Under the pieces are notes generated by a model, which worked only from the letters and a program-made list of their open reading frames with translations, was not told where the DNA came from and did not search any database. A DNA stretch of 64,000 nucleotides from UBA9676 sp963837105 (GTDB lineage Bacteria; Actinomycetota; Actinomycetes; Streptosporangiales; Streptosporangiaceae). Location: NCBI GenBank assembly GCA_963837105.1, contig CAWIMG010000018.1, forward strand, positions 124,001-188,000. Reading direction: 5' to 3'. A program made the translations under genes and the position numbers. How positions within the stretch are numbered: position 1 is the stretch's first letter; each line of letters starts with the position of its first letter. Of the stretch, positions 45,996 through 54,589 are shown piece after piece.

Positions 45996-47170
45996 TAGTG
46001 TTATGACGCGTGTCTCTCTTTAGTTTTGGTTCAGGGTGCGGGACAATGGCATATGCCGAATCGGGTGCGCATTCTGACGGTCCCTGACGCTGACAGGGTG
46101 AAGCTGGAACGGCGGCTGCGGGACCGGGGAGCGCCGGCGCGGGTGGCGGAGCGGGCCCGGATCGTGCTGCTGGCGGCTGACGGGCTGACCGGGCCGCAGA
46201 TCGCGGAGCGGGCCGGGTGCACCGAGCCGACGGTGATCAAGTGGCGGCGCCAGTATGCCGAGGACGGCCTGGCCGGGCTGGCGGACGCGCCGCGGCCGGG
46301 CGGCCCGAAGACCGTGCTGACCGATGCGGCGATAGCGGAGATCCTGTCGGCGACGGTGACGCCGCCGCCGGACTCGCTGCAGGCCATGGGCGTGACGCAC
46401 TGGTCGTCGCGGCGGCTGGCGGACTGGCTGCGCCGGGCCAGGAAGATCACCGTCAGCCATGACTCCATCACCAGGCTCTGGCGGCGGTTCTGCCTGCAGC
46501 CGCACCGGACCGAGGGGTTCAAGTTCTCCACCGGCCCGCGGCTGGAAGCGAAGATCACTGACGTTGTCGGCCTGTACCTGCATCCCCCCGAGAACGCGGT
46601 GGTGGTCTGCGTGGATGAGAAGTCGCAGTGCCAGGCCCTGGAACGCAGCCAGCCGATCCTGCCGATGCGCCCGGGCATCCCCGAGCGGCAGACCCACGAC
46701 TACGCCCGCCACGGGGTCACCTGCCTGTTCGCCGCCCTCAACACCGCCACCGGCCAGGTCACCGACGCCTGCTACCCCCGCCACCGGCACCAGGAGTTCG
46801 GCAAGTTCCTCAAGAAAGTCGCCGCCGCCTACCCGGCGGTGGACCTGCACGTCGTCTGCGATAACTACGCCACCCACAAGCACAGCGACGTCAGAGCCTG
46901 GCTGGCGAAGAACCCTCGGGTCACCCTGCACTTCACCCCGACCGGCTGCTCCTGGCTGAACCTGGTCGGGTGCTTCTTCTCCGTCATCACCCGCCAGGCC
47001 ATCCGCCGCGGCTCATTCACCTCAGTCCGCCAGCTCACCGGCGCCATCGGCGCGTTCATCGACTCATGGAACGCCCACCCGCACCCGTTCGCCTGGACCA
47101 AGGACGCCGACGAGATCCTCGCCAGCATCAACCGCGCGAAGACTAAAACAAGCGTCCTCACAGACCACTA
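45996..47170 (+). mobile_element. IS630-family insertion sequence, full length
   Basis: Bounded by TA dinucleotides at 45996-45997 and 47169-47170, as expected for IS630 target duplication. The ends are imperfect inverted repeats: CTAGTG-T, then GACGC, then TTAGT on the left match CTAGTGGTCTGTGAGGACGC on the right (reverse complement). Contains one transposase gene. The right end lies exactly at the stop codon of the convergent membrane protein gene and preserves it. Confidence 0.82.
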
Positions 47171-47171
47171 G
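46053..47171 (+). CDS. IS630 transposase, catalytic Glu replaced by Gly
   Basis: 372 aa. N-terminal HTH (RARIVLLAADGLTGPQIAER, AGCTEPTVIKWRRQYAEDGL), second HTH near 130, then the DDE domain with Asp188 in VCVDEKSQCQ and Asp270 in VVCDNYATHK. The third acidic residue should be Glu306 in NLVECFF, but the codon at 46968-46970 is GGG (NLVGCFF). The fragment at 37 kb and the other IS630 at 60 kb keep Glu. A transposase without this residue should not cut DNA. The stop TAG uses the duplicated TA plus the next base. Confidence 0.88.
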   Translation: MPNRVRILTVPDADRVKLERRLRDRGAPARVAERARIVLLAADGLTGPQIAERAGCTEPTVIKWRRQYAEDGLAGLADAPRPGGPKTVLTDAAIAEILSATVTPPPDSLQAMGVTHWSSRRLADWLRRARKITVSHDSITRLWRRFCLQPHRTEGFKFSTGPRLEAKITDVVGLYLHPPENAVVVCVDEKSQCQALERSQPILPMRPGIPERQTHDYARHGVTCLFAALNTATGQVTDACYPRHRHQEFGKFLKKVAAAYPAVDLHVVCDNYATHKHSDVRAWLAKNPRVTLHFTPTGCSWLNLVGCFFSVITRQAIRRGSFTSVRQLTGAIGAFIDSWNAHPHPFAWTKDADEILASINRAKTKTSVLTDH

Positions 47172-47626
47172 GAGCTGGCCGGCGACTGAACCTGATACCC
47201 GGTGCCGGAAGGATCGCCGGGCTCCTCCTGCGCGATGCCGTAATTCGACAGCCCAAGCAGGTAGCCGAAGCCCGTGACCGCCAGGATCGCCAGGAATGGC
47301 CACCACCAGGAAGCGTTCAGCGCGACCGCAACGGTGAGGCCAATGAAAGCGGCGGTCATGGCGAAACGCCCGCCCAGGGCCCAGGACCGCAGGCTGACCA
47401 ACTTCTGGCGTTCATCGGCCCGGGAGCCGGCGATCGCGCCGACATCGTCATCCTGCTCGGCCCACATATAAAGGGCGAATGCCCGGCCCAGCGCCGCCAG
47501 CGCCACCAGGGTCACGAACAGCCACCAACGGGGGCCGCCGCGGATGGCCCACGCGGCGGCGAAGACAGCCCCGGCAAGCAGGACCCCTGCGGGCTTGCGC
47601 CAGCGTGGCCGGATGAAGCTCATCAT
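47168..47626 (-). CDS. Four-helix membrane protein paired with XRE regulator
   Basis: 152 aa, about four membrane helices in two pairs (LLAGAVFAAAWAIR, LFVTLVALAALGRAFALYMW; FAMTAAFIGLTVAVAL, WWPFLAILAVTGFGYLLGLS), joined by an acidic and basic loop (AEQDDDVGAIAGSRADERQK). The start overlaps the XRE stop. Pairs of a short XRE protein and a small membrane protein recur in bacteria as cotranscribed units of unknown function. The stop codon coincides with the right end of the IS630 element. Confidence 0.75.
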   Translation of the reverse strand: MMSFIRPRWRKPAGVLLAGAVFAAAWAIRGGPRWWLFVTLVALAALGRAFALYMWAEQDDDVGAIAGSRADERQKLVSLRSWALGGRFAMTAAFIGLTVAVALNASWWWPFLAILAVTGFGYLLGLSNYGIAQEEPGDPSGTGYQVQSPASS

Positions 47627-47832
47627 CTGGCCGCCTCCTCATCATCTGGGTCGAACATTTTGTCGACCGTCAAGTCAAAGAACCGGGCGATCGCAAATGC
47701 CAGCGGCAGCGACGGCAGGTATCGTCCGCTCTCAATGGAGATCACCGTCTGCCGGGACACGCCCAGTGCGGCGGCCATCTCGGCCTGGGACAGCCCTCGC
47801 TGGGTGCGCTGCTCCCGGACCCGGTTCCGCAT
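47623..47832 (-). CDS. XRE-family HTH regulator
   Basis: 69 aa, essentially one HTH domain: VREQRTQRGLSQAEMAAALG, VSRQTVISIESGRYLPSLPL, then FFDLTVDKMFDPDDEEAA. Resembles the YozG/Cro-like group that controls small membrane partners. The ATG lies six bases from a good -10 box, so the mRNA is probably leaderless. Two 19-bp direct repeats overlapping the promoter are candidate autoregulatory sites. Confidence 0.88.
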   Translation of the reverse strand: MRNRVREQRTQRGLSQAEMAAALGVSRQTVISIESGRYLPSLPLAFAIARFFDLTVDKMFDPDDEEAAR

Positions 47833-47878
47833 AATGTCAAGGTAGCTTTACATCTTGGCAATGTCAAGCGACCTTTAC
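47833..47878 (-). promoter_or_regulatory. Leaderless promoter and two operator-like repeats of the XRE gene
   Basis: On the minus strand TTGACA (47867-47862), 17-bp spacer and TACCTT (47844-47839), six bases before the ATG. The direct repeats GTAAAGGTCGCTTGACATT (47878-47860) and GTAAAGCTACCTTGACATT (47851-47833) are 27 bp apart; the first contains the -35 box and the second covers the -10 and start region. Confidence 0.65.
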
Positions 47879-48283
47879 TTGACTGCTGCGCTGGACCCGG
47901 TGCGGTGCGGCCGTGCCAGCGAGCGCGGCCGGCGCCCCGGCCCAGCCAGCACCGCTGCCCCGCCAGCGCCGCGAATGCCCCACGGCTGCCATTTCTTTCG
48001 CCCGGATTAAATGCCGTGCTAATGGCACGGTCATGTTGCCCGGCCCGCATAATCCGGCCAGCACTTCGCAGGCCGTGAAGCGGAAGTGCCGTTACCGCGC
48101 TCTGCCGTGCGCGAGAGTTGCGGGGGATTGCGAATGTGGTTGTGGGCAATTACTGTGTCCGCAAAGGCTGCTTTGCTACGACCATGCCCTCCTCGGTGAT
48201 GTGACGAGTCTGGGCGCCAAGACCGCAACGCATGCGGAGGGCCGGGCAGGCACCGCAGCCAGGCAGACAAGGAGGCGTGCCAC
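47879..48283. other. Gene-free stretch
   Basis: No frame here has both a plausible start and normal codon use. Part is AT-richer than its surroundings (for example GGGGATTGCGAATGTGGTTG near 48120). It separates the XRE gene from the small membrane protein gene; the last bases hold the ribosome site of the latter. Confidence 0.5.
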
Positions 48284-48454
48284 ATGAGCCTGCTAGGGGA
48301 CGCGATCGTCTACGTACTCATTCTGATCGCCGTGCTCGCCGTCGTTGCCGGGATCATGTACGGGGTTGCCCGCCTGTGGGGTCCCAAGCCAGAGGAGTCC
48401 CAGACGCGCGCCAGTAGCGCCTACGAGGATTCGCTGGGGCGGGCCGCGAAGTAG
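48284..48454 (+). CDS. Small single-span membrane protein
   Basis: 56 aa, below usual length cut-offs. Strong AAGGAGG at 48269-48275, then MSLLGDAIVYVLILIAVLAV with one membrane helix (about 8-29), followed by a hydrophilic tail (ARLWGPKPEESQTRASSAYE). Stop TAG at 48452-48454. Codon third positions are GC-rich as in a real gene. Function unknown. Confidence 0.6.
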   Translation: MSLLGDAIVYVLILIAVLAVVAGIMYGVARLWGPKPEESQTRASSAYEDSLGRAAK

Positions 48455-48546
48455 CCGGCGCCCGGCACCGGCGGGTCCGGTCCGGCCCGGTCCGCGGGCG
48501 GCGAGCGTGATCTGCGTTGCCGCCGGCCCGGCGTAGGTTTCCGCCC

Positions 48547-48684
48547 GTGGCCGCCGATGACGAGCGTGAGCTGGTGCGCCGCGGTTGCAACGCCTTGTCA
48601 TACGACCACGTCGCCGAAGTGATCGCCTATTTGGCCTCTGACGCCGCCGCCCTGATCACCGCCAACGTGATCACAGTGCCGTGA
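48547..48684 (+). pseudogene. Remnant of a short-chain dehydrogenase C-terminus
   Basis: 45 codons: HVAEVIAYLASDAAALITAN then VITVP and stop. This is the SDR C-terminal motif (normally ...VAFLASDAASFITGxxLxVDGG) without the final DGG and without the Rossmann and catalytic parts, which are absent upstream. A decayed fragment rather than a gene. Confidence 0.6.
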
Positions 48685-48718
48685 CCGCTGACGCCGTCAG
48701 GCGATGGATCTGGCCGCG

Positions 48719-49441
48719 CTATCGCGGGGTGAGCACACAGAACTCATGCCCATCGGGATCGGCCAGGACTACCCGGCTGACCTCGCCCTGGCCGATGTCG
48801 ATGCGCGTTGCCCCGAGCGAGATGAGACGGTCGACCTCGGCTTGCTGATCACCTTCTGCGGGCGGCGCGAGGTCAAAGTGCAGCCGGTTCTTCCCGGTCT
48901 TCGGCATCAGCGGCGGGCCGCCCCAGCTGATCTTCGGGCCACCGTGCGGCGAGCGAATCGCGGTCTGCTGGTCCCGGTCCCAGACCAGCGGCCAGCCCAG
49001 CGCTTCGCTCCAGAAGTACCCAACCTGCTGCGAGCCGTCGCACGAAACCGCTCCGATGAGTCCGCAGCCGGCGAGGAATCTGTTGCCCGGCTCGACGACG
49101 CAGAACTCGTTGTCTTCCGGGTCGGCGAGCACGACATGGCCCTCCTCCGGCCGCTGGCCAATGTCGATGTGCCGGGCACCGAGCCGGAGCGACCTCGCCA
49201 CCGTGTGCTGCTGGTCCGCAAGGGACGAGCTGGTCAGGTCGAAGTGCATCTGGTTCTGGCCGGACTTCTGCTGCCCAGTTGGCAGGAACCGCATCCGGAA
49301 CCCGGTGTCATCGGCGGGCAGTAGCGCCACGCCGTCCTCCGGGTCGCTGACTACGTCCCACCCCACGAGGCCGGCCCAGAAACGCGCAAGGCGCCGCGGG
49401 TCGTGCGCATCGAAGCACAACGCGGTGAGGTGACATGTCAT
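48719..49441 (-). CDS. Two-domain VOC/glyoxalase-like protein
   Basis: 240 aa, two betaalphabetabetabeta modules. Module 1: TALCFDAHDPRRLARFWAGL, NQMHFDL, LADPEDNEFCVVEPG; module 2: WSEALGWPLVWDRDQQTAIR, NRLHFDLAPP, LADPDGHEFCVLTPR. The His and Glu of each NxxHFDL / EFC pair could bind metal. The ATG at 49441 begins MTCHLTALCFDAHDP. Substrate unknown; this type is often called glyoxalase or bleomycin-resistance-like. Confidence 0.83.
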   Translation of the reverse strand: MTCHLTALCFDAHDPRRLARFWAGLVGWDVVSDPEDGVALLPADDTGFRMRFLPTGQQKSGQNQMHFDLTSSSLADQQHTVARSLRLGARHIDIGQRPEEGHVVLADPEDNEFCVVEPGNRFLAGCGLIGAVSCDGSQQVGYFWSEALGWPLVWDRDQQTAIRSPHGGPKISWGGPPLMPKTGKNRLHFDLAPPAEGDQQAEVDRLISLGATRIDIGQGEVSRVVLADPDGHEFCVLTPR

Positions 49442-49547
49442 TTCGCCCGCACCTCCGATCCGCTGATCCCAGAGCCGCAGATAGGGCACCTTCTCCGCGT
49501 CCGCGAACGACCACGCTAGGCGCCCCGGGTCCAGCAGGGCAAAGCGA

Positions 49548-50474
49548 TTAGTCAGCGGGCGGCGGCATCCCGGCAGCGCCGCGGTCCGCGGCCGCCGGGG
49601 CTCGCGCCGCGCGGTTCCGGGTGAGTGCCACCCCGGCCAGGATGAGAGCGATCCCGGCGAGGTCGGGCAGGGTGATGTGCTCGCCCAGGACCAGGAAGCC
49701 CAAGGTGATGGCGACGATGGGCAGCAGGTAGGTGACGGTGGATGCGACGGTGGCGCCCACACTGGCGATGAGCTGGTAGTTCAGCACGTACGCGACCCCG
49801 GTCCCAATCAGGCCCAGAACCAGGACGCTGGCAACCACGGTGGCATCGAGCCGCGGGGCGGGGGCGCCGGTCACGCCCAGGGCGATCGCCAGCCAGACCG
49901 AAGCTGCCCCGAGCTGGCAGGCCGACAGTACGACCGGGCTGATGCCACGGCGAGCCAGGTATTTGTCCATGTAGACATAGCTGGCCGCGTAGCAGGCCGC
50001 CGCGGCCAGGCAGGCGACCGCCCCGGCTGAGGCCAGCCCAGCGGCGGTCTGCCAGGGTGAGAAGATCAGCACGGCCCCGCCGAACCCGATCAGCAGCCCG
50101 GCCGCCTGCCGGGCGGTGACCGTTCGCTGATGGCGGGTGCCCACCGCGATCACGACCGTCCACAGCGGGGTGGTCGCGTTCAGCATCCCGGCGGTGGCCG
50201 ACGCCACGTGCTGCTCCCCCACCGCGAACAGCAAGTACGGCGCGGCATTGGCGAACAGGGCCGCCACCGTGATGTGCGCCCACAGCACCGGCGAGCGGGG
50301 CAGCGACCCCCGCTGCACGGCCACCACGGCGAACAGCAGCGCCGAGCCGAGCACCAGCCGGGCCAGCGTCACCTCCACCGGGGACAGGCCGCGGATGCCC
50401 AGCTTGATCCACAGAAAGCCAGACCCCCAGATCATCGCAAGCAGGGCCATGCGCACCGCCGTTGCGCGGGTCAT
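49548..50474 (-). CDS. EamA/DMT-family transporter
   Basis: 308 aa from the ATG at 50474 (AGGTCAGGA upstream). Ten helices as two EamA repeats: repeat 1 MALLAMIWGSGFLWIKLGIR, repeat 2 LASAGAVACLAAAACYAASY. A short soluble Ala/Arg-rich tail follows. Such proteins export metabolites or amino acids; substrate unknown. The frame is open to 50627 but that part lacks family sequence. Confidence 0.86.
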   Translation of the reverse strand: MTRATAVRMALLAMIWGSGFLWIKLGIRGLSPVEVTLARLVLGSALLFAVVAVQRGSLPRSPVLWAHITVAALFANAAPYLLFAVGEQHVASATAGMLNATTPLWTVVIAVGTRHQRTVTARQAAGLLIGFGGAVLIFSPWQTAAGLASAGAVACLAAAACYAASYVYMDKYLARRGISPVVLSACQLGAASVWLAIALGVTGAPAPRLDATVVASVLVLGLIGTGVAYVLNYQLIASVGATVASTVTYLLPIVAITLGFLVLGEHITLPDLAGIALILAGVALTRNRAARAPAAADRGAAGMPPPAD

Positions 50475-50680
50475 GAGTTGATCCTGACCTCGGGCCGCCG
50501 GTGCGGGCACCGGCTCTGGCTGGGATAGGTCATGCGGGCGATGATCTCCTCTGGATCCGGTCATGGTGAGTGTCCTGCCACCCGGCCAGGTCCGCAGCCT
50601 GCCAGCTCGCCGACCAGCAGTGATCACCGTCGTGCACCGCCCCGCTCATCGCACGACGAGGCCCCGGATGATGCGTCAGG

Positions 50681-50929
50681 TTATGCGGCTGCCGCGGCGG
50701 GGTGCCGTTCGTGCCGCCCGGCTGATTCCGGTAGCGCCCCTTCCGGCAAGTTGGAGCGCGAGGCGACGCGGTCATCCTGAGCTAGGTCGTCAACATGCAT
50801 GGCGAGCAGAATCGCGCCATCGACCAGGAGGTCACGCTCGGCAGGAGTGATGTCGCCCCGGTCAGCCTGCTCGCGGCAGATGGCGCAGACGCGCTGGAGC
50901 GCCGCATCAATGGTAAGCACGGTGATCAC
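50681..50929 (-). CDS. Small hypothetical protein
   Basis: 82 aa from a GTG at 50929 with GGAGG eight bases upstream: VITVLTIDAALQRVCAICRE, QADRGDITPAERDLLVDGAI and a hydrophilic tail. CAIC is a CxxC pair. Codon use is reasonable and the frame is helical and charged, but I know no family. The longer open frame to 51655 is not believed. The surrounding 50475-51226 holds nothing else. Confidence 0.45.
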   Translation of the reverse strand: MITVLTIDAALQRVCAICREQADRGDITPAERDLLVDGAILLAMHVDDLAQDDRVASRSNLPEGALPESAGRHERHPAAAAA

Positions 50930-51226
50930 TGTTCCCACCTCCACCCCAGGCATACCGCCTGGCACACCAGGCTGGTCATGGGCTTTGGTCCTGACTGTGG
51001 GCCTGCTCTCACCCGTGCCATGCACGCCGGTTGTGACGCCCCGCCTGGCTGGCATACGCTGCGAGTTGGCAGCCACGTCTGCCTGATCCGAGCTACGCCA
51101 GCCCGGCGCTGGTGTTAGTGCCAAGGACAAGAGCGGCACAGCCCTCGCGTGGATTCTTCCCTTCCATCGTGATTTCCTCCTTGCGGTGGTCAGGCGCCGG
51201 GACCAGGCCACCGGAGCAGAGGCACG

Positions 51227-51763
51227 ATGTCGCACGACAAGATCAGGGCGGCAGCCCGCAAGCGCATGGCGGATACAGGCGAGCCGTATGCCACCGCCCG
51301 GCGCGAGGTGATCAGGCATTACCAGCAGTCCGGAGCTGGAGCTTCGCCCGCCGACTCGGCGTGGTTTGCTATCGACTACAGCGATATGGGCCGGGTCTCC
51401 CTGTGGACGGAGACACGGCTTGGCGGGGGCCCGGGACGCGGGGGCGTGGAGGTCGACTCCACCGTGCTGCGGGTGCGGATGGCTGATTTCCATCTGGACA
51501 TCCCTCGCACCTCGGTGCGATCGGCCGCCCGCTCTGCGCGCTCGGTCCGGGGAACGATCGGGGTACACGGCGGCCGCGGGCGCTGGCTCGTGAACGGCTC
51601 GTATAGCGGCTTGGTCGAGCTCACCATCGAGCCGCCCTGCTACACCACCCGGCAACCCAGCACACTATTCCTCAGGAGTAAGGTCACTTCGCTGACCATC
51701 AGCCTCGTGGACCCCGACGGCTTCATCGCCGCAATCGAAGGTGATGGGCAGCGCAGGGGCTGA
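51227..51763 (+). CDS. Conserved hypothetical protein
   Basis: 178 aa. The N-terminus MSHDKIRAAARKRMADTGEP followed by YATARREVIRHYQQ is a motif I recognise from many short actinobacterial proteins of unknown function, possibly DNA- or RNA-associated because of its basic helix. The remainder is beta-rich (VDSTVLRVRMADFHLDIPRT, RWLVNGSYSGLVELTIEPP). GGAGCAGAGG precedes the ATG. No enzyme motif. Confidence 0.72.
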   Translation: MSHDKIRAAARKRMADTGEPYATARREVIRHYQQSGAGASPADSAWFAIDYSDMGRVSLWTETRLGGGPGRGGVEVDSTVLRVRMADFHLDIPRTSVRSAARSARSVRGTIGVHGGRGRWLVNGSYSGLVELTIEPPCYTTRQPSTLFLRSKVTSLTISLVDPDGFIAAIEGDGQRRG

Positions 51764-51812
51764 GGCGGCAGCTTCTTGCTGCTGGCCCGGACGTCTTCTG
51801 GCCAGGTAGCTG

Positions 51813-52706
51813 TTACCGCTGTCCTTTCACTCCGGCCGGGTCGGGGCGGCGCTGGGCTGTGAGGAGAACGGCGATGGTGCTGGCGCGTACAGGCCGCCCA
51901 AGCCGCTGGCAGACCACCTCGAGTTCGCGGTCCAGGGCCTGACGCTGGCCTGGTGAGAGCCGGGCGTAAAAGGACAGCGTGCGGACGAGAGCGCTGAGTT
52001 GGTCCGGCGTGTGCTCGGTGAGCCTCGACACGACCGCCGCCTGAACATCGCCGAACAGGCGGCCGGCGCAGTCCCGCCCGATGTCGTAGCTGCCGAGCCA
52101 GGACCAGGCCTGCGAGATATTGCCGCGGCGTCGCTCGATCCCGGCGAGCGTCGCGTCGAGATCCCGGTAGGCCGGCCAGTTGGCGGCGATGTCAGGTGCG
52201 ACCGTTCTGATCGCCGCCAGCGCCATGTCCTGGTCTTGCCTGGTGCGCGCTTCCGCCAGGCCGAAGTACTGCACCAGGGTGAGCGTCCCGCCGGGAACGA
52301 GCACGTCAGCGGCCCGCTGCCAGCTGACGTCAGGGTCAACCCAGTGAAACGCGGACGCGGAGAACACGGCCCGGAAACGCTCATGCGGAAGCGGCACGTC
52401 CTCGAACCGGGCGTTCACGAACTCCACCTCTCCGGCGCCAGCCAGGTTCTGCCTGGCCCGCGAGATGAGGTTGGTGCCTGGTTCCAGTGCCGTCACCCGC
52501 AGTCCCCGGCCGGCCAGGGAACGCGTGAGCTGGCCGCTTCCGCACCCGACCTCCAGCACAAGATCGCCGCTGCGGATACCCGCGGCCCGGCAGGCCTGGT
52601 CGACGAGTTCGTCCGGATAGGCCGGACGGTGGCGGTCGTACTCGGCCGCGATCTCGTCAAAGACCCTGCCGTAATGACGCGCGGCAGGTTCTGGCGACGG
52701 TGTCAT
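51813..52706 (-). CDS. Class I SAM-dependent methyltransferase
   Basis: 297 aa from the ATG at 52706, which has GGAGG at good spacing; the ATG 18 bp upstream has none. Motif I is VLEVGCGSGQLTRSLAGRGL, with VTALEPGTN as the acidic loop and FHWVDPDVSWQRAADVLVPG after it. The fold is that of methyltransferase 11/25 proteins; substrate unknown. The C-terminal 110 residues are helical. Confidence 0.86.
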   Translation of the reverse strand: MTPSPEPAARHYGRVFDEIAAEYDRHRPAYPDELVDQACRAAGIRSGDLVLEVGCGSGQLTRSLAGRGLRVTALEPGTNLISRARQNLAGAGEVEFVNARFEDVPLPHERFRAVFSASAFHWVDPDVSWQRAADVLVPGGTLTLVQYFGLAEARTRQDQDMALAAIRTVAPDIAANWPAYRDLDATLAGIERRRGNISQAWSWLGSYDIGRDCAGRLFGDVQAAVVSRLTEHTPDQLSALVRTLSFYARLSPGQRQALDRELEVVCQRLGRPVRASTIAVLLTAQRRPDPAGVKGQR

Positions 52707-53026
52707 TCGCTGGCCTCCGTTCATGATCGGTACCGTGATCGCCGTGGGGGCCGGTCAGGCGGCACCGGCTAGCCGATTCCGCGCCTAACTGAATCAAACC
52801 CGCAGATCACGAAGCCGCAGCCCGCGAAACGCCGCGACGTCGACAAGTCTGGTGGAACGTCTCCCAAGCCCTTGCGATGGCCGAGGCGGCCCACCCGGCA
52901 ACACTGGCCACGCGCAAACCATGACAAGGGCAACCCTCCGGTGGAGGATCCGTCCTGACTGATCTTGCGATGAATCCAGCCGTTGCCAGAAGCCTCACTT
53001 CGCAGCGGGTTGATAAAGGAGGAGCC
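52707..53026. other. Intergenic region between divergent genes
   Basis: 320 bp between the methyltransferase start and the flavin oxidoreductase start. No gene seen; presumably holds both promoters, but no clear -35/-10 pair was found. AAAGGAGGAGCC before 53027 is the ribosome site of the next gene. Confidence 0.5.
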
Positions 53027-53539
53027 ATGCCCAACCCCTCGCCGGTCACCTTCCTGGACGCCCGCTACAGCGAAGACAACGCTCAGCCGGCACCATGGCC
53101 AGATGCGGTGGCCCAGTTGGAGAGAGCCGGCCTGTTTTGGGTGTCCAGTGTCAGGCCTGACGGCCGTCCGCATGTCACCCCGGTGGTCGCGGTCTGGCTG
53201 GACGGCGCGTTGTATTTCAGCAGCGGGCCAGATGAGCAGAAGTCGAAGAACCTGGCGGGCAACCGGCACTGCGCGGTGACGACCGGCTGCAACACCTGGG
53301 ACCAGGGCTTCGACATCGTGCTGCACGGTGAGGCCGTTGTCGTGCGCCACCTGCCACTGCTGCAGCAGGTGGCTGACGCGTTCCTGGCGAAATACGGGGA
53401 CGACTGGGCGTTCGAGGTCGCTGGTGACGGCACCTTCCGCGGTCATGGGGTATCGCTGGTCTACCAGCTCATCCCGGTGCAGGCACTGAGGTTCGGAAAG
53501 GGCCCGTTCAGCCACACCCGCTGGGACTTCACCGGCTGA
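53027..53539 (+). CDS. Pyridoxamine 5'-phosphate oxidase family (FMN/F420-binding) protein
   Basis: 170 aa. The ATG at 53027 has AAAGGAGGAG. Split-barrel fold segments: LFWVSSVRPDGRPHVTPVVA, LYFSSGPDEQKSKNLAGNRH and CAVTTG. The group includes F420- and FMN-dependent reductases as well as heme-binding proteins, so cofactor is not assigned. The C-terminus FGKGPFSHTRWDFTG is partly repeated 0.9 kb downstream. Confidence 0.85.
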   Translation: MPNPSPVTFLDARYSEDNAQPAPWPDAVAQLERAGLFWVSSVRPDGRPHVTPVVAVWLDGALYFSSGPDEQKSKNLAGNRHCAVTTGCNTWDQGFDIVLHGEAVVVRHLPLLQQVADAFLAKYGDDWAFEVAGDGTFRGHGVSLVYQLIPVQALRFGKGPFSHTRWDFTG

Positions 53540-53786
53540 TCGCCGGCCTGCGGGCCGGCAGCAATGACGACGCCGTTCCCGGCTCCTGACTCGGCTCATG
53601 ATCGTGGGTTCGCAGCTGGCTTAGCGGGCTGGCCTGCGGTTTCCCGGTGGCCGACCAGCAAAATTGCGCGCTGGCGGGCACCTCAGCACCATGTGCCTGA
53701 ACACCTCGCCAGCTTCGTTCAGCGATGAGTTTCGGGGCCGCGGCCATCGTTAGGATTGCGACGGACCGACCCGGAAGGCGGCACAA

Positions 53787-54389
53787 ATGGCGGACTCTGA
53801 GACCACTCCACTGACGGCGCGACAGGCGGCGGCCGGGGTAAACCAGGACGACGAGTCGCGCATGCTCCTGGACTTCTTGCAGCGCCAGCGCGACGCGGTG
53901 CTGAAGATCGTCGAGGCGCTGCCCGAGGAGGCTTGGCAGACGACGGTGGTGCCTTCCGGCTGGACGGTGGCCGGGATGCTCGCTCACCTCGGCGGCGCTG
54001 AGCACCACTGGTTCCAGAACGTGACCGCGGGCGGCGCGGAGGAGCCGCCCGCGGACGAGGAAGGAGCGGAGGAGCCGCCCGCGGACGAGGAAGGAGCGGA
54101 AGGAGGCGAATACGACCCCAACGCCGCGTTCACGTGCGACTGGCCGAGCGCCGACATAATCGCCGACTACCGCGCCGAGTGCAGGAAGTCTGATGAAGTG
54201 CTCGCCGTCACCCCGCTGTCCGCGGCACCGCGCAGGCTCGACTTCCACCCGGACCTGGAGTACACCGCCCAGGTCACGAGCGTCCGCTGGATCGTCCTGC
54301 ACATGATCGAAGAGACGGCCACACACTCCGGCCACCTTGAGATCGCTTGCGAACTGCTCGACGGGAAAACCGGGACCACCGGGCGCTGA
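53787..54389 (+). CDS. DinB/DUF664-family protein with internal acidic repeat
   Basis: 200 aa. Four-helix DinB fold: LLDFLQRQRDAVLKIVEALP, SGWTVAGMLAHLGGAEHHWF and HMIEETATHSGHLEIACELL, whose His residues form the family metal site. Family members include mycothiol-dependent enzymes; activity here unknown. A loop carries two perfect copies of AEEPPADEEG, encoded by a 30-bp tandem repeat at about 54035-54094, likely a length-variable insert. Confidence 0.85.
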   Translation: MADSETTPLTARQAAAGVNQDDESRMLLDFLQRQRDAVLKIVEALPEEAWQTTVVPSGWTVAGMLAHLGGAEHHWFQNVTAGGAEEPPADEEGAEEPPADEEGAEGGEYDPNAAFTCDWPSADIIADYRAECRKSDEVLAVTPLSAAPRRLDFHPDLEYTAQVTSVRWIVLHMIEETATHSGHLEIACELLDGKTGTTGR

Positions 54390-54436
54390 TCCGTCTGCGC
54401 CGAATGGCTTGCGCACCAATGTGGGCCAACTCAGTC

Positions 54437-54482
54437 GCCACACCCGCTGGACTTCACCGGCTGGGCATCGACCTGCGGGCCG
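54437..54482 (+). repeat. Diverged copy of the 3' end of the flavin oxidoreductase gene
   Basis: CCACACCCGCTGG-ACTTCACC and the following GACCTGCGGGCC match 53513-53559 with one missing base and few changes. No start or upstream part is present, so this is a scrap of a second copy. The rest of 54390-54589 holds no gene. Confidence 0.55.
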
Positions 54483-54589
54483 ACATCAACGACGACGCCG
54501 CTGCTGGCTGCGGTACCTATCGGTCCGAACTAGCGGATCAGTCGGAGCTGGCCGAGCGGGCGCCCAGCCCGCGCAGCCAGGTGATGACG

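Noticed and set aside
50681..51655. 324-aa minus-strand protein
   Set aside because: The part above 50929 overlaps the plus-strand 178-aa gene and is compositionally shadow-like; only the 82-aa C-terminal part has a ribosome site.
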